Source of the DNA: Thermoplasmata archaeon
Lineage (GTDB): Archaea > Thermoplasmatota > SW-10-69-26
Reading direction: 5' to 3'
DNA length: 11,797 nucleotides
Assembly (NCBI GenBank): GCA_003561665.1
Contig: PWVY01000205.1
Location: 1-11,797 of the forward strand
Below, in pieces: positions 1 to 5,994 of the stretch. Below the pieces are notes generated by a model, which was given only the letters and a program-made list of their open reading frames with translations, was not told the origin of the DNA and did no database searches. The first letter of the stretch is position 1; each line of letters opens with the position of its first letter. The translations under genes were made by a program, and so were the position numbers.

Positions 1-2
1 AA

Positions 3-1961
3 GGTGAGGCCATCGAGGAACTCGTCGAAGGCCTTTCGCAGGGGCACCAACGGCAGACCTTGCTTGGCGTCACAGGGAGCGGGAAGACGTTCACGATGGC
101 GAACGTGATCGAAGCCTATGATCGTCCAACGCTCGTGCTTTCACCGAACAAGACGCTTGCCGCGCAACTCTACGACGAGTTCAAGAGCCTCTTCCCCGAC
201 AATCGCGTCGAGTTCTTCGTCAGTTACTACGATTACTACCAGCCGGAAGCGTACGTTCCCCAATCCGACACGTACATCGACAAGGAAACCGGCATCAACG
301 AAGCCATCGAACAATACCGCCACAGCGCGACGCAAGCCCTCGCCTTGCGTGATGATGTGATCATCGTCGCCAGCGTTTCCTGCATCTACGGTCTTGGTAA
401 CCCCAAAGAGTACCGCGATCAGCACATCTTCCTCCGGCAGGATGACTCCGAGGATAGGGATCGGTTGATTCGAGACCTCGTCGAGATCCACTACGACCGG
501 AACGATATCGAACGCGAACCTGGCACGTTCCGCGCCAAAGGGGACACGGTGGAGGTTGCAAGCCCGGATGGGGATCACGTCTTCCGCATCGAGTTCTGGG
601 GGGATGAGATCGATGATTTGGCCCGCATCGATCCCGTCACGGGGCAACGGGAAGCCACGCTGGAGGAGCTCGTGATCCCTCCCGCTGAGCACTTCGTGAC
701 CCCACCCGACCAGATGGAGCGCATCCTCGCCAACATCGAGCACGAGTTGGACGAGCGCGTCACAGAGTTGGAAGCCAAAGGGAAACGCTTGGAGGCTCAA
801 CGGCTGGAAACGCGCACGCGTCACGACTTGGAGATGATCCGCGAGATCGGGTACTGCAACGGGATCGAGAACTACGCGCGCCATTTTAGCGGTCGAAAAC
901 CCGGCGAACCCCCGTACACGCTCTTGGATCACTTCCCGGATGATTTCCTCGCCATCATCGATGAAAGCCACGTCGCTGTTCCTCAAATCGGGGGCATGTA
1001 CAAAGGGGACAGAAGCCGGAAAGAAACGCTCGTCGAGCACGGGTTCCGCCTCCCCTGCGCTCTGGACAACCGCCCGCTCACCATCGACGAGTTCTGGGAC
1101 ACCGTGGGGCCTGTCCTCTTCACCAGCGCCACGCCCGGCCCCTACGAGCTCGAAGAAAGCGAGAACATCGTAGAACAAATCGTTCGACCCACGTACCTCG
1201 TGGATCCCCCCGCCGAGGTGCGCCCCACCGAGAACCAGGTCGACGACTTGCTTGCCGAGATCCGTCACCACGCAGACAAGAACGAGCGCGTGCTTGTGAC
1301 GACGCTCACAAAGCGCATGGCCGAAGAACTCACCCAGTATTACCACGACGCGGGCGTGGCCGTTCGCTACCTGCACAGCGACGTGGACACCATGGACCGG
1401 ATCGAACTCCTCGAAAGCCTCCGCCAAGGGGAGTACGATGTCCTCGTCGGCGTGAACCTTCTTCGCGAAGGCCTCGACCTTCCCGAGGTCAGCCTCGTCG
1501 CCGTGCTCGATGCCGACCGCGAAGGGTACCTTCGAAGCGAGACCGCGCTCGTGCAAACCATGGGCCGAGCCGCGCGCAACGTGCACGGGAAAGTCCTCCT
1601 CTACGGTGACGAGAAAACGCCCGCCCTCCAACGCGCGGTCGCCGAAACCAAACGCCGCCGCCGTATCCAGAAAGCCTACAACGAGGAACACGGCCTCGAA
1701 CCGCGCACCACCCAATCAAGCCGCGCCACCGGCGCCTTCCCCCGCCCCTTCGGAGAAGACGGTCACCTCCCCATGACCACGGAAGACCCCAGCAAGGCCC
1801 CCACCACGCCCCCCGTCGAGCTCCCTCCCGACGAACGAGAAACCCTCATCGAGCACCTGACCCGGCGCATGGAAGAGCACGCCGAGAACCTCGAGTTCGA
1901 GCAAGCCGCCAAGCTACGCGATCAAATCCGCCGACTCAAGGCCACGCCGCCCTCCCCCTAA
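3..1961 (+). CDS. uvrB: UvrB, excinuclease ABC subunit B (5' end truncated by window)
   Basis: UvrB is the DNA-damage verification subunit of UvrABC nucleotide excision repair: UvrA loads it at lesions and it then recruits UvrC. The frame is open from the first bases, and codons from position 3 already read conserved UvrB sequence (EAIEELVEGL...QTLLGVTGSGKT). The TTG at 60 is therefore not the start; the true start lies about 10-20 codons upstream of the window. Visible: Walker A GVTGSGKT (66-89); the damage-probing beta-hairpin with YYDYY (225-239) followed by QPEAYVPQSDTYIDK; the DEAD-like box IDESHV (near 957-974); helicase motifs HSDVDT, GVNLLREGLDLPEV and QTMGRAARN; and a C-terminal UVR domain (EFEQAAKLRDQIRRL) that would bind UvrC. 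About 652 residues are visible, close to full UvrB length. The stop overlaps that of the convergent DoxX-like gene by 4 bp. Confidence 0.97.
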   Translation, partial: GEAIEELVEGLSQGHQRQTLLGVTGSGKTFTMANVIEAYDRPTLVLSPNKTLAAQLYDEFKSLFPDNRVEFFVSYYDYYQPEAYVPQSDTYIDKETGINEAIEQYRHSATQALALRDDVIIVASVSCIYGLGNPKEYRDQHIFLRQDDSEDRDRLIRDLVEIHYDRNDIEREPGTFRAKGDTVEVASPDGDHVFRIEFWGDEIDDLARIDPVTGQREATLEELVIPPAEHFVTPPDQMERILANIEHELDERVTELEAKGKRLEAQRLETRTRHDLEMIREIGYCNGIENYARHFSGRKPGEPPYTLLDHFPDDFLAIIDESHVAVPQIGGMYKGDRSRKETLVEHGFRLPCALDNRPLTIDEFWDTVGPVLFTSATPGPYELEESENIVEQIVRPTYLVDPPAEVRPTENQVDDLLAEIRHHADKNERVLVTTLTKRMAEELTQYYHDAGVAVRYLHSDVDTMDRIELLESLRQGEYDVLVGVNLLREGLDLPEVSLVAVLDADREGYLRSETALVQTMGRAARNVHGKVLLYGDEKTPALQRAVAETKRRRRIQKAYNEEHGLEPRTTQSSRATGAFPRPFGEDGHLPMTTEDPSKAPTTPPVELPPDERETLIEHLTRRMEEHAENLEFEQAAKLRDQIRRLKATPPSP

Positions 1962-2449
1962 CCCTCCTTCATGGGCCAAACGAACCCACGCCCGCCCTCG
2001 CCTGCACGCTCACGGTGCACCGTTCCCCCCACCACGAAACCCGCACTAAGCAAGACCAAGTTCTTGATCACGAACTCCCCCTCGGTCGTCAACAAGAACG
2101 GGTTCAAGCCCTGGAACGCGATGTCCGGACGAACCACCAACACCGAGAACGTTCCCAGGATCTGCAAGAAGAACAAGAACAACGTCGTACGAAGCGCGAC
2201 AGCGAACAAAAGACCCAAACCGATCACGACCTCCCACACCCCCAAACCGATCAAGAATGCACCCTCAGGGACCCCGTACACGGTCGCAAGGATCAACTCC
2301 TCCACGGGGCTCTCCCCGATCACCTTCAACGCGCCAAACCAAACAAACACGACACCCAACGACACCCTCAACGCGAGGATGCCATACCGCCGCATCGAAC
2401 CGATCATCCACGCATCCAACCAGCCAAACGCATCCACGGGTGACCGCAT
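1958..2449 (-). CDS. DoxX-like four-helix integral membrane protein
   Basis: A 163-residue protein dominated by four hydrophobic helices: ILALRVSLGVVFVWFGALKV, the stretch around FLIGLGVWEVVIGLGLLFAV, TLFLFFLQILGTFSVLVV, and EFVIKNLVLLSAGFVVGG. The pattern of an early WFGxLK motif, a GxWEVxIGLG second helix and a late LLTxEGEFVIKNLVLxxAG motif fits the DoxX/YkgB (DUF417-like) family, whose members are linked loosely to redox or membrane functions; the exact role is unknown. I chose the ATG at 2449 because an A/T-rich box at 2480-2491 would place a transcript start just ahead of it. A TTG at 2476 and ATGs at 2407 and 2395 are alternatives. The gene lies 66 nt downstream of the nucleotidyltransferase on the same strand, so read-through from that gene is possible. 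Its tail overlaps the uvrB stop. Confidence 0.82.
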   Translation of the reverse strand: MRSPVDAFGWLDAWMIGSMRRYGILALRVSLGVVFVWFGALKVIGESPVEELILATVYGVPEGAFLIGLGVWEVVIGLGLLFAVALRTTLFLFFLQILGTFSVLVVRPDIAFQGLNPFLLTTEGEFVIKNLVLLSAGFVVGGTVHRERAGEGGRGFVWPMKEG

Positions 2450-2479
2450 CACCCCATGAACGCATCCCCCGCCCAAGCC

Positions 2480-2491
2480 CTTTTTCTCAAA
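2480..2491 (-). promoter_or_regulatory. possible TATA-like box for the DoxX-like gene
   Basis: On the minus strand this reads TTTGAGAAAAAG, an A/T-rich island in a GC-rich 66 nt gap. It lies about 31 nt before the ATG at 2449. With usual archaeal spacing (TATA box about 25 nt before the start site), transcription would begin a few bases before that ATG, giving an almost leaderless message. The match to consensus is weak. Confidence 0.3.
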
Positions 2492-2515
2492 CGCGTCGAA
2501 ACATCCCTCAAATCG

Positions 2516-3502
2516 TCAAGGCGCTTCGCTTCCAGGCGCGTACAACCGATCATGAGCCCCCACCAGAGAACCCTTCAACGAAAGCCCCGAAACAGCCGCA
2601 TCGCTATCCACGATGCACTGGGAAAGCTCCGCATCCTTCACACGCGCACCCGGAAGCAGCACCGTTTGCTCCATACGGGACGATTCAGCCCGAGCATCCC
2701 CGAACACGAACACGCCCTCCCCCTCCTCGCAATCCTTCAACGTTCCCTCCACGAACCGTGACCCGAGAACGCCTTGCAGCGCGTTAAGGTACCCGCTTGG
2801 TGTCCCGATGTCGAACCAAGCATCCTCGAAGGACCACGCATGCACCGCGTTCCCCTCCCCGATGGCCCACTCCAAGATGCGCCCTGGTTCGTCGAACCGT
2901 TCCGCGGTGTTCGCAGCCTGCTCTGCATCCACACGGTACGCCTCGAACAACGCATCCCACCCTGGAGGGTAGTGGTAAAGCGCCGTCGCGGCAAGGTTCG
3001 AGGGTGGATCTCGAGGTTTCTCATGGAATGCTTTGATGCGTGTGCCCTCCTCTAACTCGACGACACCGAAGGATCGGGCATCCTCCCGGCGGGGTAACGC
3101 TTTGACGGCGACGGTAGGACCGTCGTTCGCGCGAGCCTGCTTGGCGAACCTCCCCACGTCGAACCCGTAATAATTATCGCCGGCCACCACGAGCAACCCC
3201 GATTCCGGGTCCATCTCGCGCGTGACTTCGAACAAGGCCCCCAAGGCCCCGGGCTTCTCTTCCTCGCTCGTTTGTCCTTCCACGAACAACCGTGTTTTGG
3301 GCCGATCATCGATGGCTTCCTGGAACGCGTCCTCGAACAAGGCGTTCGTTGACACAATCACCTCGTCCGCGACGGTGGTGACATCGTCCAAGAGCACGTC
3401 CAAAATCGATGCGTCCCCCAACGGCAGAAGAGGCTTGGGACGGTGCTTGGTGATCGGCCAAAGCCGCGTCGCATGACCCCCCGCGAGAACGATCACGTCC
3501 AT
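2516..3502 (-). CDS. sugar-1-phosphate nucleotidyltransferase (NDP-sugar synthase family)
   Basis: A 328-residue cytosolic enzyme expected to join a sugar-1-phosphate to an NTP, making an activated NDP-sugar for glycan, glycolipid or protein glycosylation. Visible: the nucleotide-binding signature LAGGHATRLWPITKHRPKPL (6-25), with the GGxxTR loop and PKPL lysine; metal-binding Asp109 in AGDNYYG; FGVVELEEG (145-153); FHEKP (159-163); and the second metal Asp231 in AWFDIGTPSGYL. Residues 245-328 resemble a short left-handed beta-helix (VFVFGDARAESS, VLLPGARV, CIVDSDAAV, LKGSLVG), as in mannose-1-phosphate guanylyltransferases. The N-terminus resembles euryarchaeal enzymes annotated as glucose-1-phosphate thymidylyltransferase; sugar and base cannot be read from the sequence. 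GGTGA on the minus strand, 3 nt before the ATG, supports the start. It is divergent from the secreted protein gene. Confidence 0.9.
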   Translation of the reverse strand: MDVIVLAGGHATRLWPITKHRPKPLLPLGDASILDVLLDDVTTVADEVIVSTNALFEDAFQEAIDDRPKTRLFVEGQTSEEEKPGALGALFEVTREMDPESGLLVVAGDNYYGFDVGRFAKQARANDGPTVAVKALPRREDARSFGVVELEEGTRIKAFHEKPRDPPSNLAATALYHYPPGWDALFEAYRVDAEQAANTAERFDEPGRILEWAIGEGNAVHAWSFEDAWFDIGTPSGYLNALQGVLGSRFVEGTLKDCEEGEGVFVFGDARAESSRMEQTVLLPGARVKDAELSQCIVDSDAAVSGLSLKGSLVGAHDRLYAPGSEAP

Positions 3503-3505
3503 GCT

Positions 3506-3510
3506 TCACC
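3506..3510 (-). promoter_or_regulatory. ribosome binding site of the nucleotidyltransferase gene
   Basis: GGTGA on the minus strand, separated from the ATG (3502-3500) by AGC, matches part of the archaeal Shine-Dalgarno consensus GGAGGTGA. The 3 nt spacing is short but usable. It decides the start at 3502. Confidence 0.5.
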
Positions 3511-3600
3511 ATCCACGCCATGCGTCATAAGCCTCCGCCCTGAGCAAAGACGCTCATGCGCCCTCACCCGAACACGTACGCCTCGTAGGATCCGGTTGGA

Positions 3601-3624
3601 CGTTTCGGTGGCGCCGCCAGAACG
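3601..3624. repeat. dyad symmetry in the divergent promoter region
   Basis: An abutting inverted repeat: the core arms GGTGGC (3607-3612) and GCCGCC (3613-3618) pair with one G-T wobble. They are flanked by CGTT (3601-3604) and AACG (3621-3624), which also pair. There is no loop and no adjacent T-tract, so a DNA-binding site for a dimeric regulator fits better than a terminator. It could act on either flanking gene. Confidence 0.4.
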
Positions 3625-3696
3625 GTGAAGGGCAGCACACCAGGTCGTTGGCTCGATGCGTGAGGCCTGGTTGCAGCCTCCTCTATGCATCAAGGC

Positions 3697-3706
3697 AAGG
3701 TTTAAG
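3697..3706 (+). promoter_or_regulatory. TATA-like box for the secreted protein gene
   Basis: AAGGTTTAAG near 3697-3706 is the best archaeal TATA-like element in the region. Start-site spacing of about 25 nt predicts transcription from about 3727, leaving a 40 nt leader that carries a GGAAGGA ribosome binding site before the ATG at 3768. Confidence 0.4.
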
Positions 3707-3753
3707 CGCGCTATCGTCCAGCCTTGCGTTGTGGAGTCTTCCTATCCCTTGAA

Positions 3754-3760
3754 GGAAGGA
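3754..3760 (+). promoter_or_regulatory. ribosome binding site of the secreted protein gene
   Basis: GGAAGGA is purine-rich and lies 7 nt before the ATG at 3768, a normal spacing. This is one of the clearer Shine-Dalgarno-like sites in the window and fixes the start of the secreted protein. Confidence 0.5.
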
Positions 3761-3767
3761 TTCAACC

Positions 3768-4859
3768 ATGACCACGAACCGGATCCTTGCGGGTGCCGCC
3801 CTGGCTGTGACGGCAGGAGCCTTCCTGATCTTGGGCCCAGCCCTCGGGCTCTCCCCCACGTTCGCTGGCGTGATTGACGGGCCTGTCGGCTCGATGGGAG
3901 AGACGACATCATCCCCCACCCTTTCCGAGCCAAGCTGGGAAGCCTCGAACTGGTGGACGTACAAGGTCACGCTTGGAGACGATGCCCCTGTGCACGTCGC
4001 GGTCGTCGTGCACGATGTCGACCATGAGGGCATCCATGTGGGCACGAACGATAGCAACGGTTTCATGGGGCTTCCCATCGGAAGCACGTTCTCGCACGAT
4101 CTGAGTCCAAGGTTCGCTGGCGAGACCTGGCGCATGTACGACTTCCCTCTCCATGACGGGAAAGCATGGGATCAATCTCTCTTCGGTTACAACCTGAACA
4201 CGACCGTAGAGGCCATGGAGCTTAAGCCATCGAACGGTGCCGAAGCGACGAAAGGATACGCTTTGGAAGCAAACGCCTACAGCCAGACCGTGGCCACGTA
4301 CACCTATCACCCCGAAGCGGGATGGTTCACGGAGCTATCCATCTACGATCCTCAAAACGGGGAGCGGATCTTCCATGCTGAACTCAAGGATCACGGCTCC
4401 TCTTGGGATCAGGCGTACTTCGTGACCCACTCCCTACACGAGGTTGACATCGCGTACCCAGAGACTCTCCCCGGTGACGAGCGCTTCGAGGTGCCTGATG
4501 GGTACGAAGAAGCCCACGTTCACTTGCGGGCAACCGTGAGCGCGGGCGCGGCCGACGCGAGCGTTCATGATAGCGATGGTGAAGAGGCCGCCAGCGTCCG
4601 CGTTGTCGCTCACGGGTTCGACATCCGGACCGCGAGCGTCGACAACCCGGAAGGGGACTGGCGTTTATCGCACGTGGGGTCGGGCCACGGAGAGGTCATC
4701 CTCGAGATCTTCGGGGTCCAATCCATCACGCCTGAACAAGCCCAACAGGACCCAAGAGAGGACCGCGCCGCCCTTTCCCCAGCAGCACCGGTCAAGGACT
4801 CCTTCGAGACTGAGCACGGCGCGCGCGTCACGACGCTTGACCCTGGAAGCGTCCCCTAA
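3768..4859 (+). CDS. secreted or membrane-anchored protein of unknown function
   Basis: A 363-residue protein whose function I do not recognise. Residues 5-30 form an Ala/Leu/Gly-rich signal peptide or signal anchor (ILAGAALAVTAGAFLILGPA). There is no lipobox, and no second membrane segment at the C-terminus, so the rest is outside the cell, either free or held by the N-terminal helix. Residues 55-210 look beta-rich and aromatic: NWWTYKVTLGDDAPV, a stretch ending TWRMYDFPLHDGKAW, and YTYHPEAGWFTELSIYD. This W-x-Y / FPL-x-x-GK-x-W / GWF pattern recurs in extracellular proteins of archaea and some bacteria without assigned function. Residues 245-315 look like a second beta-sandwich, ending in a DNPEGDWRLSHVGSGHGEV motif typical of jelly-roll appendages. 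The tail is acidic and low in complexity. The start is supported by GGAAGGA 7 nt upstream. It converges on the ACT-domain gene with a 31 nt gap. Confidence 0.85.
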   Translation: MTTNRILAGAALAVTAGAFLILGPALGLSPTFAGVIDGPVGSMGETTSSPTLSEPSWEASNWWTYKVTLGDDAPVHVAVVVHDVDHEGIHVGTNDSNGFMGLPIGSTFSHDLSPRFAGETWRMYDFPLHDGKAWDQSLFGYNLNTTVEAMELKPSNGAEATKGYALEANAYSQTVATYTYHPEAGWFTELSIYDPQNGERIFHAELKDHGSSWDQAYFVTHSLHEVDIAYPETLPGDERFEVPDGYEEAHVHLRATVSAGAADASVHDSDGEEAASVRVVAHGFDIRTASVDNPEGDWRLSHVGSGHGEVILEIFGVQSITPEQAQQDPREDRAALSPAAPVKDSFETEHGARVTTLDPGSVP

Positions 4860-4890
4860 GAGGGCGGGCTTTTGGGCGAACCGAGAGAGC

Positions 4891-5280
4891 CTACGCGTCG
4901 AGGCCCAGAGCATCACGGGCGCGTTGAACATCGTCGACGAGGATCACGAGCTCGGGTTCCTCGCCGCCATCCGCGGTCCCGTATAGGTTCTCGATGTTGA
5001 TGTCGGCTTCGGCCAACGTCTCAAGGGTATGATGCAGCGCGCCAGGCTTGTTGGGAAGTGCAAGCGTCAAAACGTCTCCTTTCCGGACCTGGAAGCCGGC
5101 ATCCTTGAGTGCCCGTTCGGCGTCTCGGATCGGGTGGGCTCGTATGCGAGCGAATCCGAAGTCGTGTTCGCCTTCCACCATGATGGATTCGATGTTGATC
5201 TCCTCTTCCGCAAGGACGCCGGTCATCTCGGCTAGGGCTCCGGGTCGGTTCTCGATGAAAACGGTCAACTGGCTGGCCAT
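4891..5280 (-). CDS. stand-alone tandem ACT-domain protein
   Basis: A 129-residue, very acidic cytosolic protein made of two ACT domains and nothing else. The first (about 4-66) opens with LTVFIENRPGALAEMTGVLA; the second (about 70-125) with VLTLALPNKPGALHHTLETL. Each carries the (N)xPGAL loop between strand 1 and helix 1, where ACT domains bind amino acids, followed by an INIE strand (INIES and INIEN). No catalytic domain is attached, so it should act as an amino-acid sensor or as a regulatory subunit of a partner enzyme. It resembles the uncharacterised stand-alone double-ACT proteins (COG4747-like) of euryarchaea and some bacteria. The ATG at 5280 has only a weak GAGGA about 12 nt upstream. 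It lies 95 nt downstream of the PEBP gene on the same strand, and that gap contains an inverted repeat. Confidence 0.88.
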   Translation of the reverse strand: MASQLTVFIENRPGALAEMTGVLAEEEINIESIMVEGEHDFGFARIRAHPIRDAERALKDAGFQVRKGDVLTLALPNKPGALHHTLETLAEADINIENLYGTADGGEEPELVILVDDVQRARDALGLDA

Positions 5281-5313
5281 GGTGCAACGTCTATCCTCTT
5301 ACGTGGGCTTCTT

Positions 5314-5336
5314 CCCTTTAGAGGGTTCGCAAAGGG
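5314..5336. repeat. inverted repeat overlapping a possible promoter of the ACT gene
   Basis: Arms CCCTTT (5314-5319) and AAAGGG (5331-5336) are perfect inverted repeats with an 11 nt spacer; an alternative shorter pairing CCCT-TTAG-AGGG uses 5314-5325. On the minus strand the arm nearer the ACT gene overlaps CTCTAAAGGG, the only A/T-rich box at promoter distance (about 38 nt) from the ATG at 5280. It could be an operator for the ACT gene or a weak hairpin ending PEBP transcripts. Confidence 0.35.
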
Positions 5337-5375
5337 CCGCACGATGAGGAGGCTTTGGGCCTGGTTTTCGGGGGT

Positions 5376-5909
5376 TCAGCGTGCATAGGTGGCTGAAAGA
5401 TGGCCTTGAGCGATGACTCGGCCTTGCAAGTGCTCCTCCAGCGCGTCCCACGTAGAGCCCGAATCCAGGTTCAGTGCCCGATCCACCGCGTACACCGTGA
5501 AGCGGTAGGTGTGCTCTTGTCCCGCTGGCGGGCAAGGCCCCGCGTACGCCATGGTTCCTTCCGAATTGGTTCCCACGTCGGCTTGGTGCGGCGTGCGATC
5601 CTCAGGGATATCCACGTACGTGGGGCCTGTGGGCACGTTCCACATCACCCATCCCACGCTAGGAGCGTTCCCGCTCACGTCCTTGAGGACGACGGCCACG
5701 GTCTGGGTCCCTGGAGGAAGATCTCCCACCGAGAGGCCGGGGGATCGATCGGCCCCATCGCATGCATGCTGCTGAGGGAACTCTCCCTCGTTCTGGATCG
5801 TGGGGCTTGTGACCGTTAACCGATCTGGCGCCCACAAGTCTCCGTTCTCGAGCGCGCATCCGCTCAACGGAACCGCCATGAGGATACAGGCCACCAAGAG
5901 AGGACGCAT
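5376..5909 (-). CDS. PEBP-family (YbhB/YbcL-like) lipoprotein
   Basis: A 177-residue exported member of the phosphatidylethanolamine-binding / Raf-kinase-inhibitor-like family. Residues 1-18 form a signal peptide ending in lipobox LSGC, with Cys18 as the expected lipidated, membrane-anchored residue. The mature part follows the family: LTVTSPTIQNEGEFP (31-45), ACDGADRSPGLS (49-60), VGWVMWNVP (85-93), GTNSEG (113-118), AGPCPPAGQEHTYRFTVYAVD and a final GHLSATYAR. Cys50 and Cys126 sit at the positions of the CDG and GPCPP cysteines of bacterial homologues and may pair. Oddly, the DPDAP ligand motif is replaced by DVSGNAP (77-83), and the histidine before WVxWN is Gly86. His133 and Tyr135 remain. 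The role is unknown; anion or phospholipid headgroup binding would be the family default. It is divergent from msrA, 85 bp away. Confidence 0.9.
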   Translation of the reverse strand: MRPLLVACILMAVPLSGCALENGDLWAPDRLTVTSPTIQNEGEFPQQHACDGADRSPGLSVGDLPPGTQTVAVVLKDVSGNAPSVGWVMWNVPTGPTYVDIPEDRTPHQADVGTNSEGTMAYAGPCPPAGQEHTYRFTVYAVDRALNLDSGSTWDALEEHLQGRVIAQGHLSATYAR

Positions 5910-5961
5910 CCAGGAGGCTATACGATCACGATGGCTTGAGGCTACGCCTTGAGCAAGGACA

Positions 5962-5972
5962 GGTTCAAAACC
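5962..5972. promoter_or_regulatory. GGTT-CAA-AACC element between PEBP and msrA
   Basis: GGTTCAAAACC is a short dyad (GGTT/AACC arms, CAA spacer) and the most A/T-rich spot in the 85 bp divergent gap. Its centre lies about 28 nt before the msrA ATG at 5995, the distance expected for a TATA box of a leaderless message. It is about 58 nt from the PEBP start. It may be a promoter element, a regulator site, or both. Confidence 0.3.
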
Positions 5973-5994
5973 CAGACCGGGTTACGTGCACAGC

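Larger units (their letters stand above)
3503..3767. other. divergent intergenic region with dyad and promoters
   Basis: This 265 bp region separates the nucleotidyltransferase (-) from the secreted protein gene (+). I see no convincing ORF, tRNA or small-RNA fold. It holds the dyad at 3601-3624, a small inverted repeat (GAGGC 3662-3666 with GCCTC 3676-3680), an A/T box at 3697-3706 facing right, and a weak CTTATG-like element near 3528-3535 on the minus strand that could serve the nucleotidyltransferase. It is the longest non-coding stretch in the window. Confidence 0.6.

Noticed and set aside
141..1715. Long 524-codon open frame antisense to uvrB
   Set aside because: It mirrors the GC-rich codon pattern of uvrB on the other strand, has no recognisable domain and contradicts the strongly supported uvrB frame.
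1971..2787. Plus-strand open frames across the DoxX-like region
   Set aside because: They are Pro/Thr/Asn-rich and without domains; the minus-strand reading gives four clean membrane helices with family motifs.
3503..3767. Possible tRNA or small RNA in the divergent region
   Set aside because: I could not fold a cloverleaf or find a T-loop consensus; the visible inverted repeats are short and separate.
5612..5623. 12 bp perfect palindrome CCACGTACGTGG
   Set aside because: It lies inside the PEBP coding sequence and is built from the common ACGTAC codon context (Thr/Tyr/Val) found throughout the window; no regulatory role is implied.
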